NCBI RefSeq assembly: GCF_022965805.1
Contig: NC_133101.1
Span: 17,641,054-17,705,053, forward strand
Origin: Primulina eburnea
Lineage: Eukaryota; Streptophyta; Magnoliopsida; Lamiales; Gesneriaceae
Direction: 5' to 3'
DNA length: 64,000 nucleotides
This document shows positions 33,147-44,489 of this stretch, one piece after another. The position numbers and the translations under genes are program-made. Position 1 is the stretch's first letter. Each line of letters starts with the position of its first letter. Under the pieces are notes generated by a model. It was given only the letters and a program-made list of their open reading frames with translations, searched no databases and was not told the origin of the DNA.

Positions 33147-34555
33147 TGATCGAACGAAACTTGCACAGTGAATAGTCCTAAAATTTATTTTATAATTGAA
33201 AGCTCGATTTAAATATCGCAAGTGCACGATAGTCAAGTTATAGTAAACGTAAGTGAATACGAGTATCGATCCACGAGGACTGTGTTACACTATTTTTATT
33301 TTCACATAAAAATTATTTAGTAACGATAAAATGATTGGATGATTAAACTAATGTAACTGAAACAACTAAAACTATTAAAATGCAAGGAAAACGTATTCAA
33401 GCAATCAATGATTAATTTGGATTAAATTAAATGAGAAATGAATTTGTTGGGAATTATCAGTTCACCTACCACTCGTGTTTAAATAATTACACTCAACTTT
33501 TACTCGTGCATTCGACGGAATTCCCTAGACTAATTAATATATTCTGTCGAGCTATATTAATACTAATCATAAACATGCAGTAATCAAGTGTCCTCAATTA
33601 TTTAACAGTTCAAGATCGCATTACGTTCTATGGAATCCACTAGCTTTCATCCGGGTGAACTATCGCTATCGACACGTATCCAATTCCATATATCTACTAA
33701 AATTGTAAATCCGCGGTTTATACTATTTGATTCTATTGTTAATTATTCTCTCCATATCATCAACAATACGAAATAATCAAAGGAAGTTAGCTAGGCTTCG
33801 ATTGAAACAAGAAAGAATAATATTATAAACAAATCACTAATAAAAATGTCGATAAATAATGTTAAACAACGAGTACGGAGTAGGATCCCCTCCAATCCCA
33901 ACAAATCTAGAGTTTAGCTACTAAAATTCATAATAAAAAAACCAACAACAATCTAAGAATTAAAAACTGAATAATGAAAATACTAAAGATGACGACGGAT
34001 GACGGCCACGAAGCGTGGAAATCTCGAAGTCTTCGAAATCTCCTTTGCTCCTAGCCTTCCTCCCAAGAAAAAGTGATGAAAATAATGATGATCCCCGGCA
34101 AAACGGCGCCCCTCGTGTCTCCTAGGTCTATGGTGTAGGATAGAGTCCATAAAAAGTGAAACAAATCTTTTCAAATCTCGCGGCTCTCTAGGGCGGTCAA
34201 AAGTGTCCGCCCTAGCGAGAGGTTCTCGCAGAAAATTCCTCGGCCACGTCCCTGGGTTCGCTGGGGCGGTCACTTTTGACTGCCCTAGCGAGACGCTTGT
34301 GGAACAACTCCTCGGCCAGGCCAACATGCTCGCTGGGGCGGTCACTTTTGACCGCCCTAGAGAGGCGTTCTCGATTCTTTGGCACATATTCTCCCATTTT
34401 TTGGTTCAAATCCTACAAAATAACCACCAACACACGAGATCAGTCACATGCTAAATAATGCTAAAAAAATGCTAAATTAAACTAAAACAAACTAATATGA
34501 TGCATGAATGCGACTCAAAACCAACACTAAAAACACGTAAAAACGAGTCCTATCA
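33147..34555 (-). repeat. Athila LTR 3 (outer 5' LTR)
   Basis: 1409 bp. The most diverged of the three LTRs: by eye about two dozen differences from LTR 1, including CACGAAGCG, a changed GGTTCAAATCC stretch near 34403 and altered bases in the palindromes (34184-34364). Confidence 0.95.
34184..34364. repeat. Athila palindrome array in LTR 3
   Basis: Three inverted repeats, each with an arm substitution absent from LTR 1 (CTCTCT at the first, GACTGCCC in the second, AGAGAG at the third). Confidence 0.92.
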
Positions 34556-34560
34556 GTATC
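34556..34560. repeat. Target-site duplication GTATC (right of Athila array)
   Basis: Pairs with 12959-12963. Confidence 0.95.
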
Positions 34561-35400
34561 CGCATCCACTTCCTCTTTAGTCATGGAGAAAAGGCGTCCC
34601 TGTAATTTCTCAGAACTTTCTGGACAATTTCTGGTGAGATGCAATAACAAAAATTGGAACCTTGCATACATTCACCGCCATGGGGTTTGCCACATTTAGG
34701 ACAAGGTAGTCTGTCTTGTTCTTTACGTGGAGGGGGACCCTTGCCTGGGGGTTCCTCTGGTCTAGTACCTCTGCTATCGATCTTTTTGCCTTTTCCTGTT
34801 CCTTGGCTCTTTTGAAAGTACTGCTGCCTTCGTTGTTGCCTGTCTCTGTCAATGTCTTGCTCATCTTGTTCTCCCATAAGTGCTCTTTCCACTATTTCCC
34901 CGTATGTAACCACTTTCGACATTCGTACATCTCGTTTAATTTCAGAGCGAAGTCCCCACATGAAGTGTTCGCCCTTACTTTTGTCATACTGTGCAATATA
35001 TGGTACATATTGGACTCCAGCCTCGAACTGTTGTATGTATTCCGTCATTGACATGGTTCCTTGCTTCAAACTCTGAAAATCACTAGCTTTCTTGGCTCGT
35101 ACTTATTTACTGAAATATTTGTTGTAAAACACAGTTTTGAAAGTTCCCCATGTCAATGGTCCAACCGGTAGTGCCACTTTTGCACTTTCCCACCATATTC
35201 TTGCATGTTTTGTTAAGAGAAAGATGGCACAAGTTACTTTGTCCGCATCATCCATATGAAGGTAGTAGAAGATGGACTCCAATGATTTAATCCATTCTTC
35301 TGCTACTGCTGGATCGGTACTTCCCATGAATTAAGGGGGATCCAAACGTCAAAAACGATCATATATGTCTGTCTGAACAGGCACATGTCTGTGTACTATG
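34561..35400 (-). pseudogene. Element H gag remnant
   Basis: Two open parts (35327-35103 and 35069-34581) carry gypsy gag features: GSTDPAVAEEWIKSLESIF, CAIFLLTKHARIWWES, WGLRSEIKRDVRM, and a single knuckle-like CPKCGKPHGGEC. Stops lie at about 35100, 35330 and 35350. The last two fall in a recognisable IYDRF-RLDPP-FMG stretch. The N-terminal part of gag and the leader are missing, because this stretch lies within 70 bases of the primer site. The frame continues into the protease fragment at 12963. Confidence 0.85.
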
Positions 35401-35413
35401 GCCTGTGATACCA
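35401..35413 (-). promoter_or_regulatory. Degenerate primer-binding site of element H
   Basis: Minus-strand TGGTATCACAGGC resembles the tRNA-iMet site TGGTATCAGAGC, with a changed 3' part. It lies eight bases from the LTR end. Confidence 0.55.
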
Positions 35414-35819
35414 CTATAAAATGTCACACCCTTACTCTATACTTAGCATAATTACCATAATCAAAATAAGGTTTGAATGATATAACTATAGTATGAAGCA
35501 AATCAAACAAGAGGCATCACTTTGACGGTTTATAAAAATTTTGGCATGATGTCCCTATATTTTGTATACACCAAAAAATCAAGCAATACTATTCATACAC
35601 ACTTATAAACATATTCTCATATACAAACATACTTTGTATCATCATACATAACATGGAACTTGTTTCAAACCCTGACATAAAATTTACTACAATACAAATG
35701 CGGAAGCTATACAATAATAAGTCTCGGTTCTTGTCGAGGTGAGGCACATCACAAGCATCCATTGGCGAACCGGCATCCTACGTCTCTTCACTACCTGATC
35801 CTGTATTACATGAGCTACG

Positions 35820-35836
35820 TGAGTTTATAAAACTCA
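35820..35836 (-). promoter_or_regulatory. LTR hairpin, element H
   Basis: TGAGTTT and AAACTCA arms (7 bp) with a three-base loop, in the position where A-type LTRs have TGAGTC-TTTA-GACTCA. Confidence 0.5.
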
Positions 35837-36663
35837 ATAAGTTGGCACTTGTACGTATCAATATGCGTCGAAGGAACATACATATCAAATCGTGACAACA
35901 ATGAATCTTTAAACCATGTCATATCATATCATATATTCATGTTCATTTTTGTACTTGAGCCTCATTAGTTGACCTATATTACCGTGCTTGCTTTATTATA
36001 TAGCTACTACTGTGTTGGACGTTAGGGAGCGACCTTTGGCAACCCCACGCCCCATGAACATATATTGGCCAATAGGTTTGGTGGACTTAAAACCACCCAT
36101 GATGTCAACAAGCTCTATATCATGTAAAATCAGTCATTTTCCTTTCATATCCATGTTCATGTTCATGACATAGCACCCATCTTAAATATTCATGAGTTTC
36201 TTTCATATTTAATACATAACTATGGAATATGGTGCTATGTTTAATCAATAAACATACTAACAATGTACATATAGAAATAGAAAGTGAGAAGCATTTGAAA
36301 TTCATAATATTACTCATGTATTACTTCAAGAACATGCCAACTTACTGTCCAAGTGTACGAATACTGGTTTGAGACTATGATTCTCGCTACTATACTGTCA
36401 AACATATCAATAATTTATACTATGTCTATACTAGTGAAAGTTACCCCTCTACATGAAGAACAACTAAACAAGAAGAAAACTTACACCCTTAGGAAGCTCT
36501 TGGGATGGAGAACTAAGTTCTAACCTCAAAGTGATTAAAGGAATGAAGAAGAAAGCATTTGGAGGAAGTTTTCTAGGGTTTCTTTCAAGTTTATCATGTT
36601 AGAGAAGGTGAGAATGGTGGAAAGTGCTTTGAAAACTCGATACATCTTTTCAAACAATGCTGG

Positions 36664-36748
36664 GCGCATATGCACGACTTTTCGGGCGCATATGTGCGGC
36701 CCGTTCTGCCCACCCGATGCATATGCACGAGTTCTAGCGCATATGCGC
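36664..36748. repeat. GCGCATATGC palindrome array in H LTR
   Basis: Four palindromic cores at 36664, 36685, 36717 and 36737 in two pairs (GGGCGCATATGCACGA type). Confidence 0.82.
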
Positions 36749-37325
36749 TCCACATTCGGCCAAAAAACTCATTTTTAACTTCCGAATTAGCAAAAGTGGT
36801 CAACATGAAATTTTAGGCCTATGTGTTTTCTTGCATCTCCAATTGGCCTCATGTCATTTGAAGGTCTGAGTAAAAAGTTATGTTCATTCTCCCAACGTGT
36901 GTCAGTGCAGGAACAACGATACAGACGACACACTTCGGGCCACTTTTGGCTCGTCTTTCCTAATGATTTGAACAAAACTCAAAACATGAAAGTTGTAGCA
37001 TTATATCTTAGCTTTCTAATGGTTGTAGCCTCACATAATTTGGATCAATATTCAACTCATTATGCTAAAACACAATAGAACTGCCGTATTTTCTTCTCGT
37101 TTCCTACATTGCTATACCAATTTCATTACACTACTTTTATCTACTCATCTTACTATCATTATTTATACACATAATGATTCTCAATACACCATGAAAAATA
37201 TAAAAATCATGTTCAATCTTAATATTGATACCTCAATCATCACGTGAAATCTAATGAGTTAAAGAACTACATAATAAATGACATAAACGTATTATTATCA
37301 TTTGTACGAGTAACCGGACATTACA

Positions 37326-37360
37326 ATAACACTCACGATATCTCCAACATATCATGGTAT
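37326..37360 (-). mobile_element. W-family LTR fragment, distal piece
   Basis: Reverse complement resembles 50092-50125 of W' (GGATATCGTGATGG-like), that is, the part of W following that at 39109. It is what remains between the insertions of V and H. Confidence 0.6.
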
Positions 37361-37608
37361 TGTGAGAACCCGTATTTTTCAAAGCAAAGCACCTCAAAAA
37401 GCTCGGAAAGTACCTCAAAAAGAAGCCGAGGCAATGCAAACCTTGAGAATTGGGAGTGCGTCACTCGGAAGAGGAAACCCTTAGCTCACAAGCTAAAACC
37501 CTCAGCTCAAGGAAGCTCATTGACTTTCGGGGAGTAAAACCCCAGCTCAAGGACTTGATCTTTCAGCTCAAATAAGCTCAACCATGCTTGTCCAAAAAGG
37601 ACCAAAGA

Positions 37609-37775
37609 GGGAGCTAAAGGAGGTGCTAAGGAATTGGGCAAGTTAATTGTGCAAGAAATGACCTTTGAGTTAACCCATGAGGGAGCTGAAGGAGAAGCTA
37701 AGGGATTGGACAAGTTAATTGTGCAAGAAATGACCTTTGAGTTAAACCATGAAGGAGCTAAAGGAGGAGCTAAGA
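37609..37775. repeat. 72-bp tandem repeat in V
   Basis: GGGAGCTRAAGGAG-type boxes at 37609, 37681 and about 37752. Between them, TTGGRCAAGTTAATTGTGCA occurs at 37634 and 37706, exactly 72 apart. Confidence 0.9.
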
Positions 37776-38456
37776 GGTCAGGACACATTTATGGTGCAAG
37801 AAAAGACCTTTGGTGCTTTATATGGAGCTTGATCACATTTATGGTGACTTGGAGGGCAAGGGGGCGTCCATGTCTAGTTGGAGGGTCATTTTCTTTTTAT
37901 TAATACCTCCCAAGACCACATACAAAATGCACTACAAAAAAATCCCTCACAATCTCACAAAGTTTCGGCCCTCACCCTCCACAAAACCTCTCAAAATTTT
38001 GGCCTAGGCAAGAAGAAGTTTTGTGTTTCCGAGTGCTAAATTTCTACGTCCAGGTGCTGTTGAATCGACGACATTATTTATTCCAGCAATACTTCGAAGT
38101 GCTGCCAAATTTTTGGAAGGAAACTTCATGCCAAAATCTTCAAATTTCGAGTCTACCTTCAAAATTCGGTAAGCGGGTTTTTGATATGTATCTTTGCTTG
38201 TATTTTGAAACCTTGTATAAACATGATATGACATGCATGTATGTGTGTCTTTATTTTCGAAATAAGGCATGAGGTCCGTCTTTAAAACTTCGATTGATTA
38301 TGTGTTTCTTTTATGCCTCAAATCTCTTTGATTCCGCTGAATTCGTTTGGAACTCTGATATCTGAAAGTTCTGATACATTCTGTCTGAAAAAACTCTAAA
38401 TTCTATGATTGCACTGTTACAATTCAAATTTGAAATGGGACAAGAATTGTAGTTCT

Positions 38457-38530
38457 GTCTGGCCCCCATTGGTGGGTGTAAAACCATGTTCTGTTCTGGC
38501 CCCCATTGGTGGGTATAAAACAAAGTTCTG
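38457..38530. repeat. TCTGGCCCCCATTGGTGGGT direct repeat
   Basis: Two copies about 39 bp apart, each followed by RTAAAAC. CCCCATTGGTGGG itself has short inverted arms. Confidence 0.85.
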
Positions 38531-38794
38531 GCCTCATCTCTTAGAGGACTAACATATTGGGGACAATTTGACCATGGAAATGAGTTGAGTAACAGTGTTA
38601 TGTTTGTTCTGAAATGATCTGATTTGCTTTTCAATTATTCTGAGTCATCTCGTAACTTCTGTCTTATATTTGTTTCGTTCTTGTTACGATGAGTTAAGGA
38701 TATTAAGTTTTGAAAGTCTGTTAAAAGGACGTTTTATGATAACTAAGTTCTATATATATAACTGGACATCGATCGACCCCTCCCCCCCACTTGC

Positions 38795-38816
38795 TGAGTG
38801 TTTCCCAAAACACTCA
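38795..38816 (+). promoter_or_regulatory. LTR hairpin, V
   Basis: Stem TGAGTGTTT with exact complement and loop CCCA (9 bp, 4-base loop), preceded by TTGC as in other copies. Confidence 0.6.
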
Positions 38817-39108
38817 CCCCTTACAAATTTTAGATAAAAATGAAGAACAACTGAATGAGAAGGAACAAGAAGCCTTCTGGGGATGGTAGTCGACGAGCAG
38901 GATACAAGTAATCAAGACTTTATTTCTCTTTTGTTCAGTTTCTGCATTTGCAACTCTGATTTATTTTTATTTCTATTGTCAATGTAAAAACAATGTTTAA
39001 TTTATGAAAAAGACTGGTTTTTGGCATTTCGATACGAGACTTAACTGTTTTCAAGTAATTGTTAAACAATGCCTGATGTCACTGGCACTTCGGACACGGG
39101 GAGTGACA

Positions 39109-41205
39109 TGTATTAGTAACAATTACTTCTTCCTTCACGGTTTCATATTCTCATCACTTTTTAAACATGCATATAACGTTTTTCTTTTGAACTAAGAATG
39201 GAACATGTCTTTTAATTGTCCACGTTAAATCATAAAATTTATAAACATTTTAAAAATAACATTTTAACATATACATATCCATGAACATTTAAAATAATCA
39301 TTTTAACATATAAAACAACATTCAGGACACTGCCATGACGTTTAGTAATTTTTAGGTGGAAAATGCCAGTTTTACCCCTAGACGTAAAATCTCACGTTTT
39401 TTACTTTTCTTAATTTCATTAACTCTAACATGTCCCAAATAATTATTTAAGCCTACATGAATTTTCTCATATTTTCATTTAGCATAAATCGATGACTTTT
39501 AATTTAATATTTGGAAATAACGTATTAATGCGTTTAATCCCGAATTAAACCAAACCTTAGTATAAAATTCCCAAATTAAAAACTTAGACTTTTAATAATT
39601 ATTTGAACTTAAATATAATTTTCCATAATTTTATAAATTTTAAATCTAGGAGTTTCCATTAACTCTTTAATTAACGTTCCGTGCGGCGATAAAATCTCGA
39701 TAAATCCAAAACTCATTATTTTGATCCCAAATTTTAAACATGGAATTTTTATTATTTATTCTACCTTTTCAAGTCATGAGCCACTCTCGTGGACCCATGG
39801 ATTCAATTTTAGTCTTTAAAATATCGTTATTGACATATTAACAAACCACCCGAGCCATCTCCCGATTTACTCGAGCCACGCCCGAGCCACCTCAAACCAA
39901 ACCCTAGCCAAGCCACCTAGGGACCCTACTAACAAAGCTCAGACCATAGAACAAGACCCTAAGTCATACACAAGTCCAGCAACGAGCCCTACAATTATGT
40001 GCACAAGATGTCCCACGCTACATGACTCCTAGCCACCCTAAAACACTTCCAGCCGAGCCACCTCCGAATCAACCTGACCCTAACCAACCCAGCACCATAC
40101 CCAAACCCCACCCAGACCATCCCAGGACCTAGAACCCGCGCACAAACCACATGAACCAAAGATGGCAGCCTGCGCGCTCTCTATGGATCACTCACGTTTT
40201 CTCGAGCCACAGCCAATGCAGCCGCACCAACCCCTGGCCCAAACCCTTCCCATGACCCTAGGACCCTGATGAACCTACCATGAGCCACCCAGCCCTAGCA
40301 GCAAGCCCCCTTGGCTGTTGTCACTTCCACCAGCCCGTGCGAGGAGTCCCTGCTCCATGGGACTCCTCCTATGCTGCGCGCGAGGGGTCCTCCTTCCTGA
40401 CCCTGACCCACGACCACAATAAGCCCTCCTCGAGACCTGGTCGAACCCCTAATCCCCATGCATAGAGATCGATCAACTTGAACCACAATAGGCACACACT
40501 CTTTTTCAAAACTCTCGGCCCTACTTGTTGTTCTTCTTTTTTGCAGCGTATTTGGTGGTCTAGGACTCTTATAAACCATATAAAAACAACCCATAAATCT
40601 TACCTAATCATGGCAGCCCCTTAACAACATGTTTAACATAATTTTTGCAACAATTTCATGCCTCAAAAATTCACATGTACTATAAAAACGAAATTGTTTC
40701 ATGATGCACTTGTTTTTTCATGCAAAATTCAATTCAATAAAATACTATGGTGTGATTAATTAGGCCCATTAGTGCTTAATTAAAATATCAAAATTGCTTT
40801 GTTTAAATAATTTTGTGAATTTATTAGCCGGGTTGCCAAAACGTTCGTATTTTTGTTGAAAAACCAACATCAATAAAAATTACGTCCCGACGTATAAAAT
40901 CACCCTCAAAACCCCTTATTTTCAAAAATAAGAAAAAGCATCACCCTTAATTTAAATAGTTAAAAACAATTAACCATTAAAAACATTTTCCATTTTTCAG
41001 CCATCGGTTCCGTTCCTCGATCGCAACTCGAATAACCTTTAAAAATACATTTAAATACAACCATGCAGAAAAGTATATTTTAAATATGGAAATATGCACA
41101 ACATAATTAATTTATGCAATTACAACAATTAATTATAATACAAGAGAATTTAATAACTTGCGTGCATGTGGTTCGCGTGGACCTTTAAATTTTCGGGGCG
41201 TTACA
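39109..41205 (-). mobile_element. W-family LTR fragment, proximal piece
   Basis: Reverse complement starts TGTAACGCCCCGAAAATTTA and follows 47462-50060 of W' with moderate divergence. No gene is supported; the 39840-40600 part is GC-richer but lacks an open frame with recognisable protein. The right end at 41205 abuts X leader, with AATTG (41206-41210) as candidate duplication. Confidence 0.8.
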
Positions 41206-42721
41206 AATTGCATCCCTATTCAACCTCTCCGGGTTTGCATCACGTTTAATAAGGACTCAATAATATGACGTCGTTTATTTTCACATGTCAAACCGATCCA
41301 TCAATATGGAATTGAAGTAGACGGTCGCCATGAGTTCCCCCAATAATATGAGCCGAAGTCATGGCATCCACTCAATTCACATCACATGTCAGGTGGAAGT
41401 CACAACTTTCTGGCGTCCAGGCCTCCCCAATGATATGAGCCAGACACTAGCCGCGGGCAGCGTTCAATATGAAACCACAGTTGATGGAAGGCAAGAATAA
41501 TTTAAACTCCTTTATTTTTTACTTTTGCGGTTTGATATAAATTTTTAATCTTATTCAAAATAAGGGATTTTAATTTTAACATTGTCTCATCATTTTAATT
41601 TAAAACTGTGTTCCATGTTTGTATGTTTACCGGATTTATGCAACTATATTATTTAATAATATACATACATGCATACTACTATATATATCACATATATATA
41701 TCATGATATGGCATTCAACAATAAATAAAGATTATCGATCACCAACACTATTAGATCCATGTGAACCAGACATGGATCCAGGTCCAAAATCTAGGTGAAT
41801 GCAGGGATGCAGATGCAACTTATTACATGAGCTTCCAATATTTTACATGTCTTCATCATGTACTTCGGGCCCACCATCTTCAAGTCTTGATCTCCCATTA
41901 TTTCTAATAATTACATTGAAATAGTCATGGCACATAAGAGATACATCTCATGGGGTGGGAACGGGCACTAGGCTCACTTTAATAATATCAAATATTAACA
42001 AAATGAATTAAAACAGTAAAATATTCTAACATACACCTAACACATTGTTCAAGGCTCTCGATCATCCTTCATGCATTTAATATCAAATATTAACATCAAT
42101 TAATTAAACAAATTTAATTAATTGATTAAATAATGCATCTAATAATATTATCACTAACCACCACAATTATTAAAGAATTTAATAAATTAAATAAAAATCT
42201 TCATTTAATTTTCAATTAATTCAATAATAATTTATTTCTTGTAAAATATATTTTTACCATAAATAATTAAAATCATATTCTAATTATTTACCTTGCAAGA
42301 AAATTATAAATTTAGCAAAATTTGATTTTTAAGAAAAATTGAACAATTTTCACAAAATATCAATTTTATCCAAAATTTTGTAAAATCAGAAAATCGTACC
42401 CTAGGCCTGAACAATTCAATCCCACCACCCAGCATGGTGCCCGAGACATTCCCGAGCAGGCGTCCGCACTTCTCGCTTGTGTGCGCAGCGTACTGACGTT
42501 CTGCATGCCCCGCGCGCGCGGTCGTTGCGCGCACCGTGTGAGCACGCTGTGTGCGAGGCACAGTGCGCGCTTGCTCGGAAAAGTTCCGGGCAGTCCAAAT
42601 TATTATATTTTTTTCGAAAATCTGATAAAAATAAAATTTTTATAGTGCATCAATTTTTTGAAAAATTTTCTTGTGTTGTTAGAAATATTATTCAACATGA
42701 TTTAAGCCATATGATAAAGAG
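41206..42721 (-). mobile_element. X-family leader (minus copy)
   Basis: Reverse complement of 61991-63740 with indels: shared GACATGTAAAATATTGGAA, GATCTAATAGTGTTG, GGCCTGAACGCCGG-like and the flanks of the GC-rich block (here 42430-42600). No coding frame. The left end is cut by W. Confidence 0.85.
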
Positions 42722-42739
42722 AACCTGGCTCTGATACCA
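42722..42739 (-). promoter_or_regulatory. X-family primer-binding site (tRNA-iMet)
   Basis: TGGTATCAGAGCCAGGTT on minus, 18 of 18 with initiator tRNA-Met. One base lies between it and the LTR terminus. Confidence 0.95.
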
Positions 42740-42740
42740 T

Positions 42741-42887
42741 TGTTGGGACATCGATTTTCTCGTGTCGAAGACTCAACGGAAGTTTTAAAATTTTATTTTG
42801 AAATTCAAAATATTCTTTGGGCACTCGTATGGTTTATATTAAATAAACATACATAGGATGTTTAGTATATTCCTTTAGTGAATTAAT
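42741..42887 (-). repeat. X LTR, innermost piece
   Basis: Reverse complement matches 61837-61977 (CATACGAGTGC, TTAAAACTTCCG, ending CCAACA). Interrupted by Z'. The LTR resumes at 47324 with AGCTCTTGTTG and again at 51095. Confidence 0.88.
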
Positions 42888-44186
42888 TCTAGAACCCGTA
42901 ACTGAGACCACGTATAAGCCATGCATAATTCTAGTATTTTAAATCAAAATGATTTTATGGCATGAGTATTTAAAGTTAATTATTTTATTTCAGTAGTTTA
43001 AGTTTTATTCTTTCAGTTAATTTAGTGAGGCCGGACTGGAGTGGGAGTTTATAGATAAAATTTAAGATTCAGAAAATATTTCGAGAATTTAATTTAGCTA
43101 GCAAGTAAGTTAATTTAAGTTAATTAGGAGGTTTGAGGATTTATTTAAGTAACTTGAGGTGAGTAGGAAATTAGTTCATTTAAGTTCCATAATTAAGGGA
43201 TTAGTTCACTAAATTATTTTAAAGATAGGTAAGGCTTTTAAGGGAGAAAAATTTACTAGAATAAGCAACATTTCCCTTCATTTTATTTCAAATTTTCGGC
43301 CCTTAGTTGATTAAGCTTTGGTTTGCCAACTCACCCCCCTTTGACCAATTCCTTGTCATCCCTTAACATGATAATCTTTTCACCCTTAATTAATTAATTA
43401 ATAACCAACATCCTAGTCTAGATATCATGGGAGATTCGGCCATTGCACCCAACAAAACACCCCAACAAATCCTTTGATATCAACCAAAATTCAAAATTCA
43501 AAATAGTGGAGACTTGGTCTTGATTTGTTCCCTTTATTTTGCACCCACTTCCCTCACTCTCCTAACCATCATTCCACCTCTCCCTTGCACGAAATTCAGA
43601 GAGTTTTAGAGTAGAAAATCGTGAGCACCATAGCCTAGAACAAGAGAAAAAAATTGAGAGCAAGAAAGAAAAGGAAAGAAGCGCTCCACCTCCTCCGCAC
43701 CGAGTCGTCGTTTTCTTTCGTTTTTCTTTCAAACGAATCAAAGGCATGTCTATATTTCTTTCAAACCTCAATCAAGTCCTATTATCATTTATTTAACATT
43801 ACATGATCATCTTTTATGTGCAAAAACTGAAATGCACTAAGCATTTTCAGAAAAACAAACATGCAGATTTTTATTGTTCATGACAAGCTTCACGGGTCTT
43901 CTTGTTTTGATGTTTCAGGCGGATGGTTTGACTCCAGGCTCCCAAGGAGACTTATAGACATGTAATAGGATGCGTTAGGACCATGTTGGTCCATTCATTC
44001 AGCCCCCATGCTTGCTGGAAAACCGAAATGACAGCAAGCTCCCCATAGGTGCAGAATTGTGTTCGAAAATTCAGTTTGCTGTCACAATGGGAAAGGATCT
44101 GATCGTGGCTGCCCTAAGGGCCTATAGCCATGATTAGATCACTTCCCTAGCGTGTCTAAGAAGTGACTAAGTTTCCCTTTTGGTGG

Positions 44187-44191
44187 CTTGG
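44187..44191. repeat. Target-site duplication CTTGG (left of U)
   Basis: Identical to 45622-45626. Confidence 0.94.
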
Positions 44192-44294
44192 TGTAGTAGC
44201 CCGAATTCCAAATTGGGTAATTAACGGAGTAATGGTGATTAAGAAGGTTTAATGTGTAATTTTGACCGAGTCATGACCGGACGGACCGAAGATG

Positions 44295-44489
44295 GTTCGG
44301 AAGCACCGAAGAGTTCGGAAGGTCCGAAGTGGGTTATGTGGATCCGATCATGAGGTGTCAAGAGCAGCTGGACACGTGGGAGTTCGGACGATCCGAAGTG
44401 TAGGTTCGGAGGATCCGAACATGAGGTGTCAAGAGCTGATGGACACGTAAGAGTTCGGACGTTCCGAAGAGGGTTCGGACGATCCGAAC
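44295..44489. repeat. GTTCGGACGATCCGAAC palindrome array in U
   Basis: Paired inverted repeats at 44295/44312, 44381/44404 and 44452/44473. The pairs are about 70 bp apart, separated by the direct repeat ATGAGGTGTCAAGAGC. Confidence 0.9.

Larger units (their letters stand above)
12964..34555 (-). mobile_element. Tandem dimer of an Athila-type element: LTR-internal-LTR-internal-LTR
   Basis: Three LTRs (12964-14367, 23061-24464, 33147-34555) separate two nearly identical internal regions (14368-23060 and 24465-33146). The middle LTR serves both units, being 5' LTR of the left and 3' LTR of the right one. The whole array is bounded by a single pair of GTATC repeats. Athila assignment rests on the tRNA-Asp primer site, the DLGASINLMP protease, the RT/integrase sequence and the third ORF beyond integrase. 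The internal copies differ at roughly 35 positions by eye over 8.7 kb, and share all but a few of their disabling stops. Confidence 0.93.
35422..37325 (-). repeat. 5' LTR of element H
   Basis: 1904 bp from TGTCACACCC to GACATTACA. Carries the hairpin at 35820-35836 and the GCGCATATGC palindromes at 36664-36748. It interrupts a W-family LTR; ATAAC at 37326-37330 is the candidate target duplication, its partner lying outside the window. Confidence 0.82.
37361..39108 (+). mobile_element. Solo LTR V
   Basis: 1748 bp from TGTGAGAACCC to GGGGAGTGACA. Flanks GGTAT and TGTAT agree at four of five bases. W sequence resumes on both sides. It contains a 72-bp tandem repeat (37609-37775), a 40-bp repeat (38457-38530) and a 9-bp-stem hairpin (38795-38816). 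Confidence 0.78.

Noticed and set aside
12964..34555. Assembly duplication as the explanation of the Athila dimer
   Set aside because: Not fully excluded, but the units differ at dozens of scattered sites and the single outer TSD and shared middle LTR make a simple assembly duplication unlikely.
40280..40594. Short open frames in the GC-richer part of W
   Set aside because: Not preserved in W' and without domain features; treated as LTR sequence.
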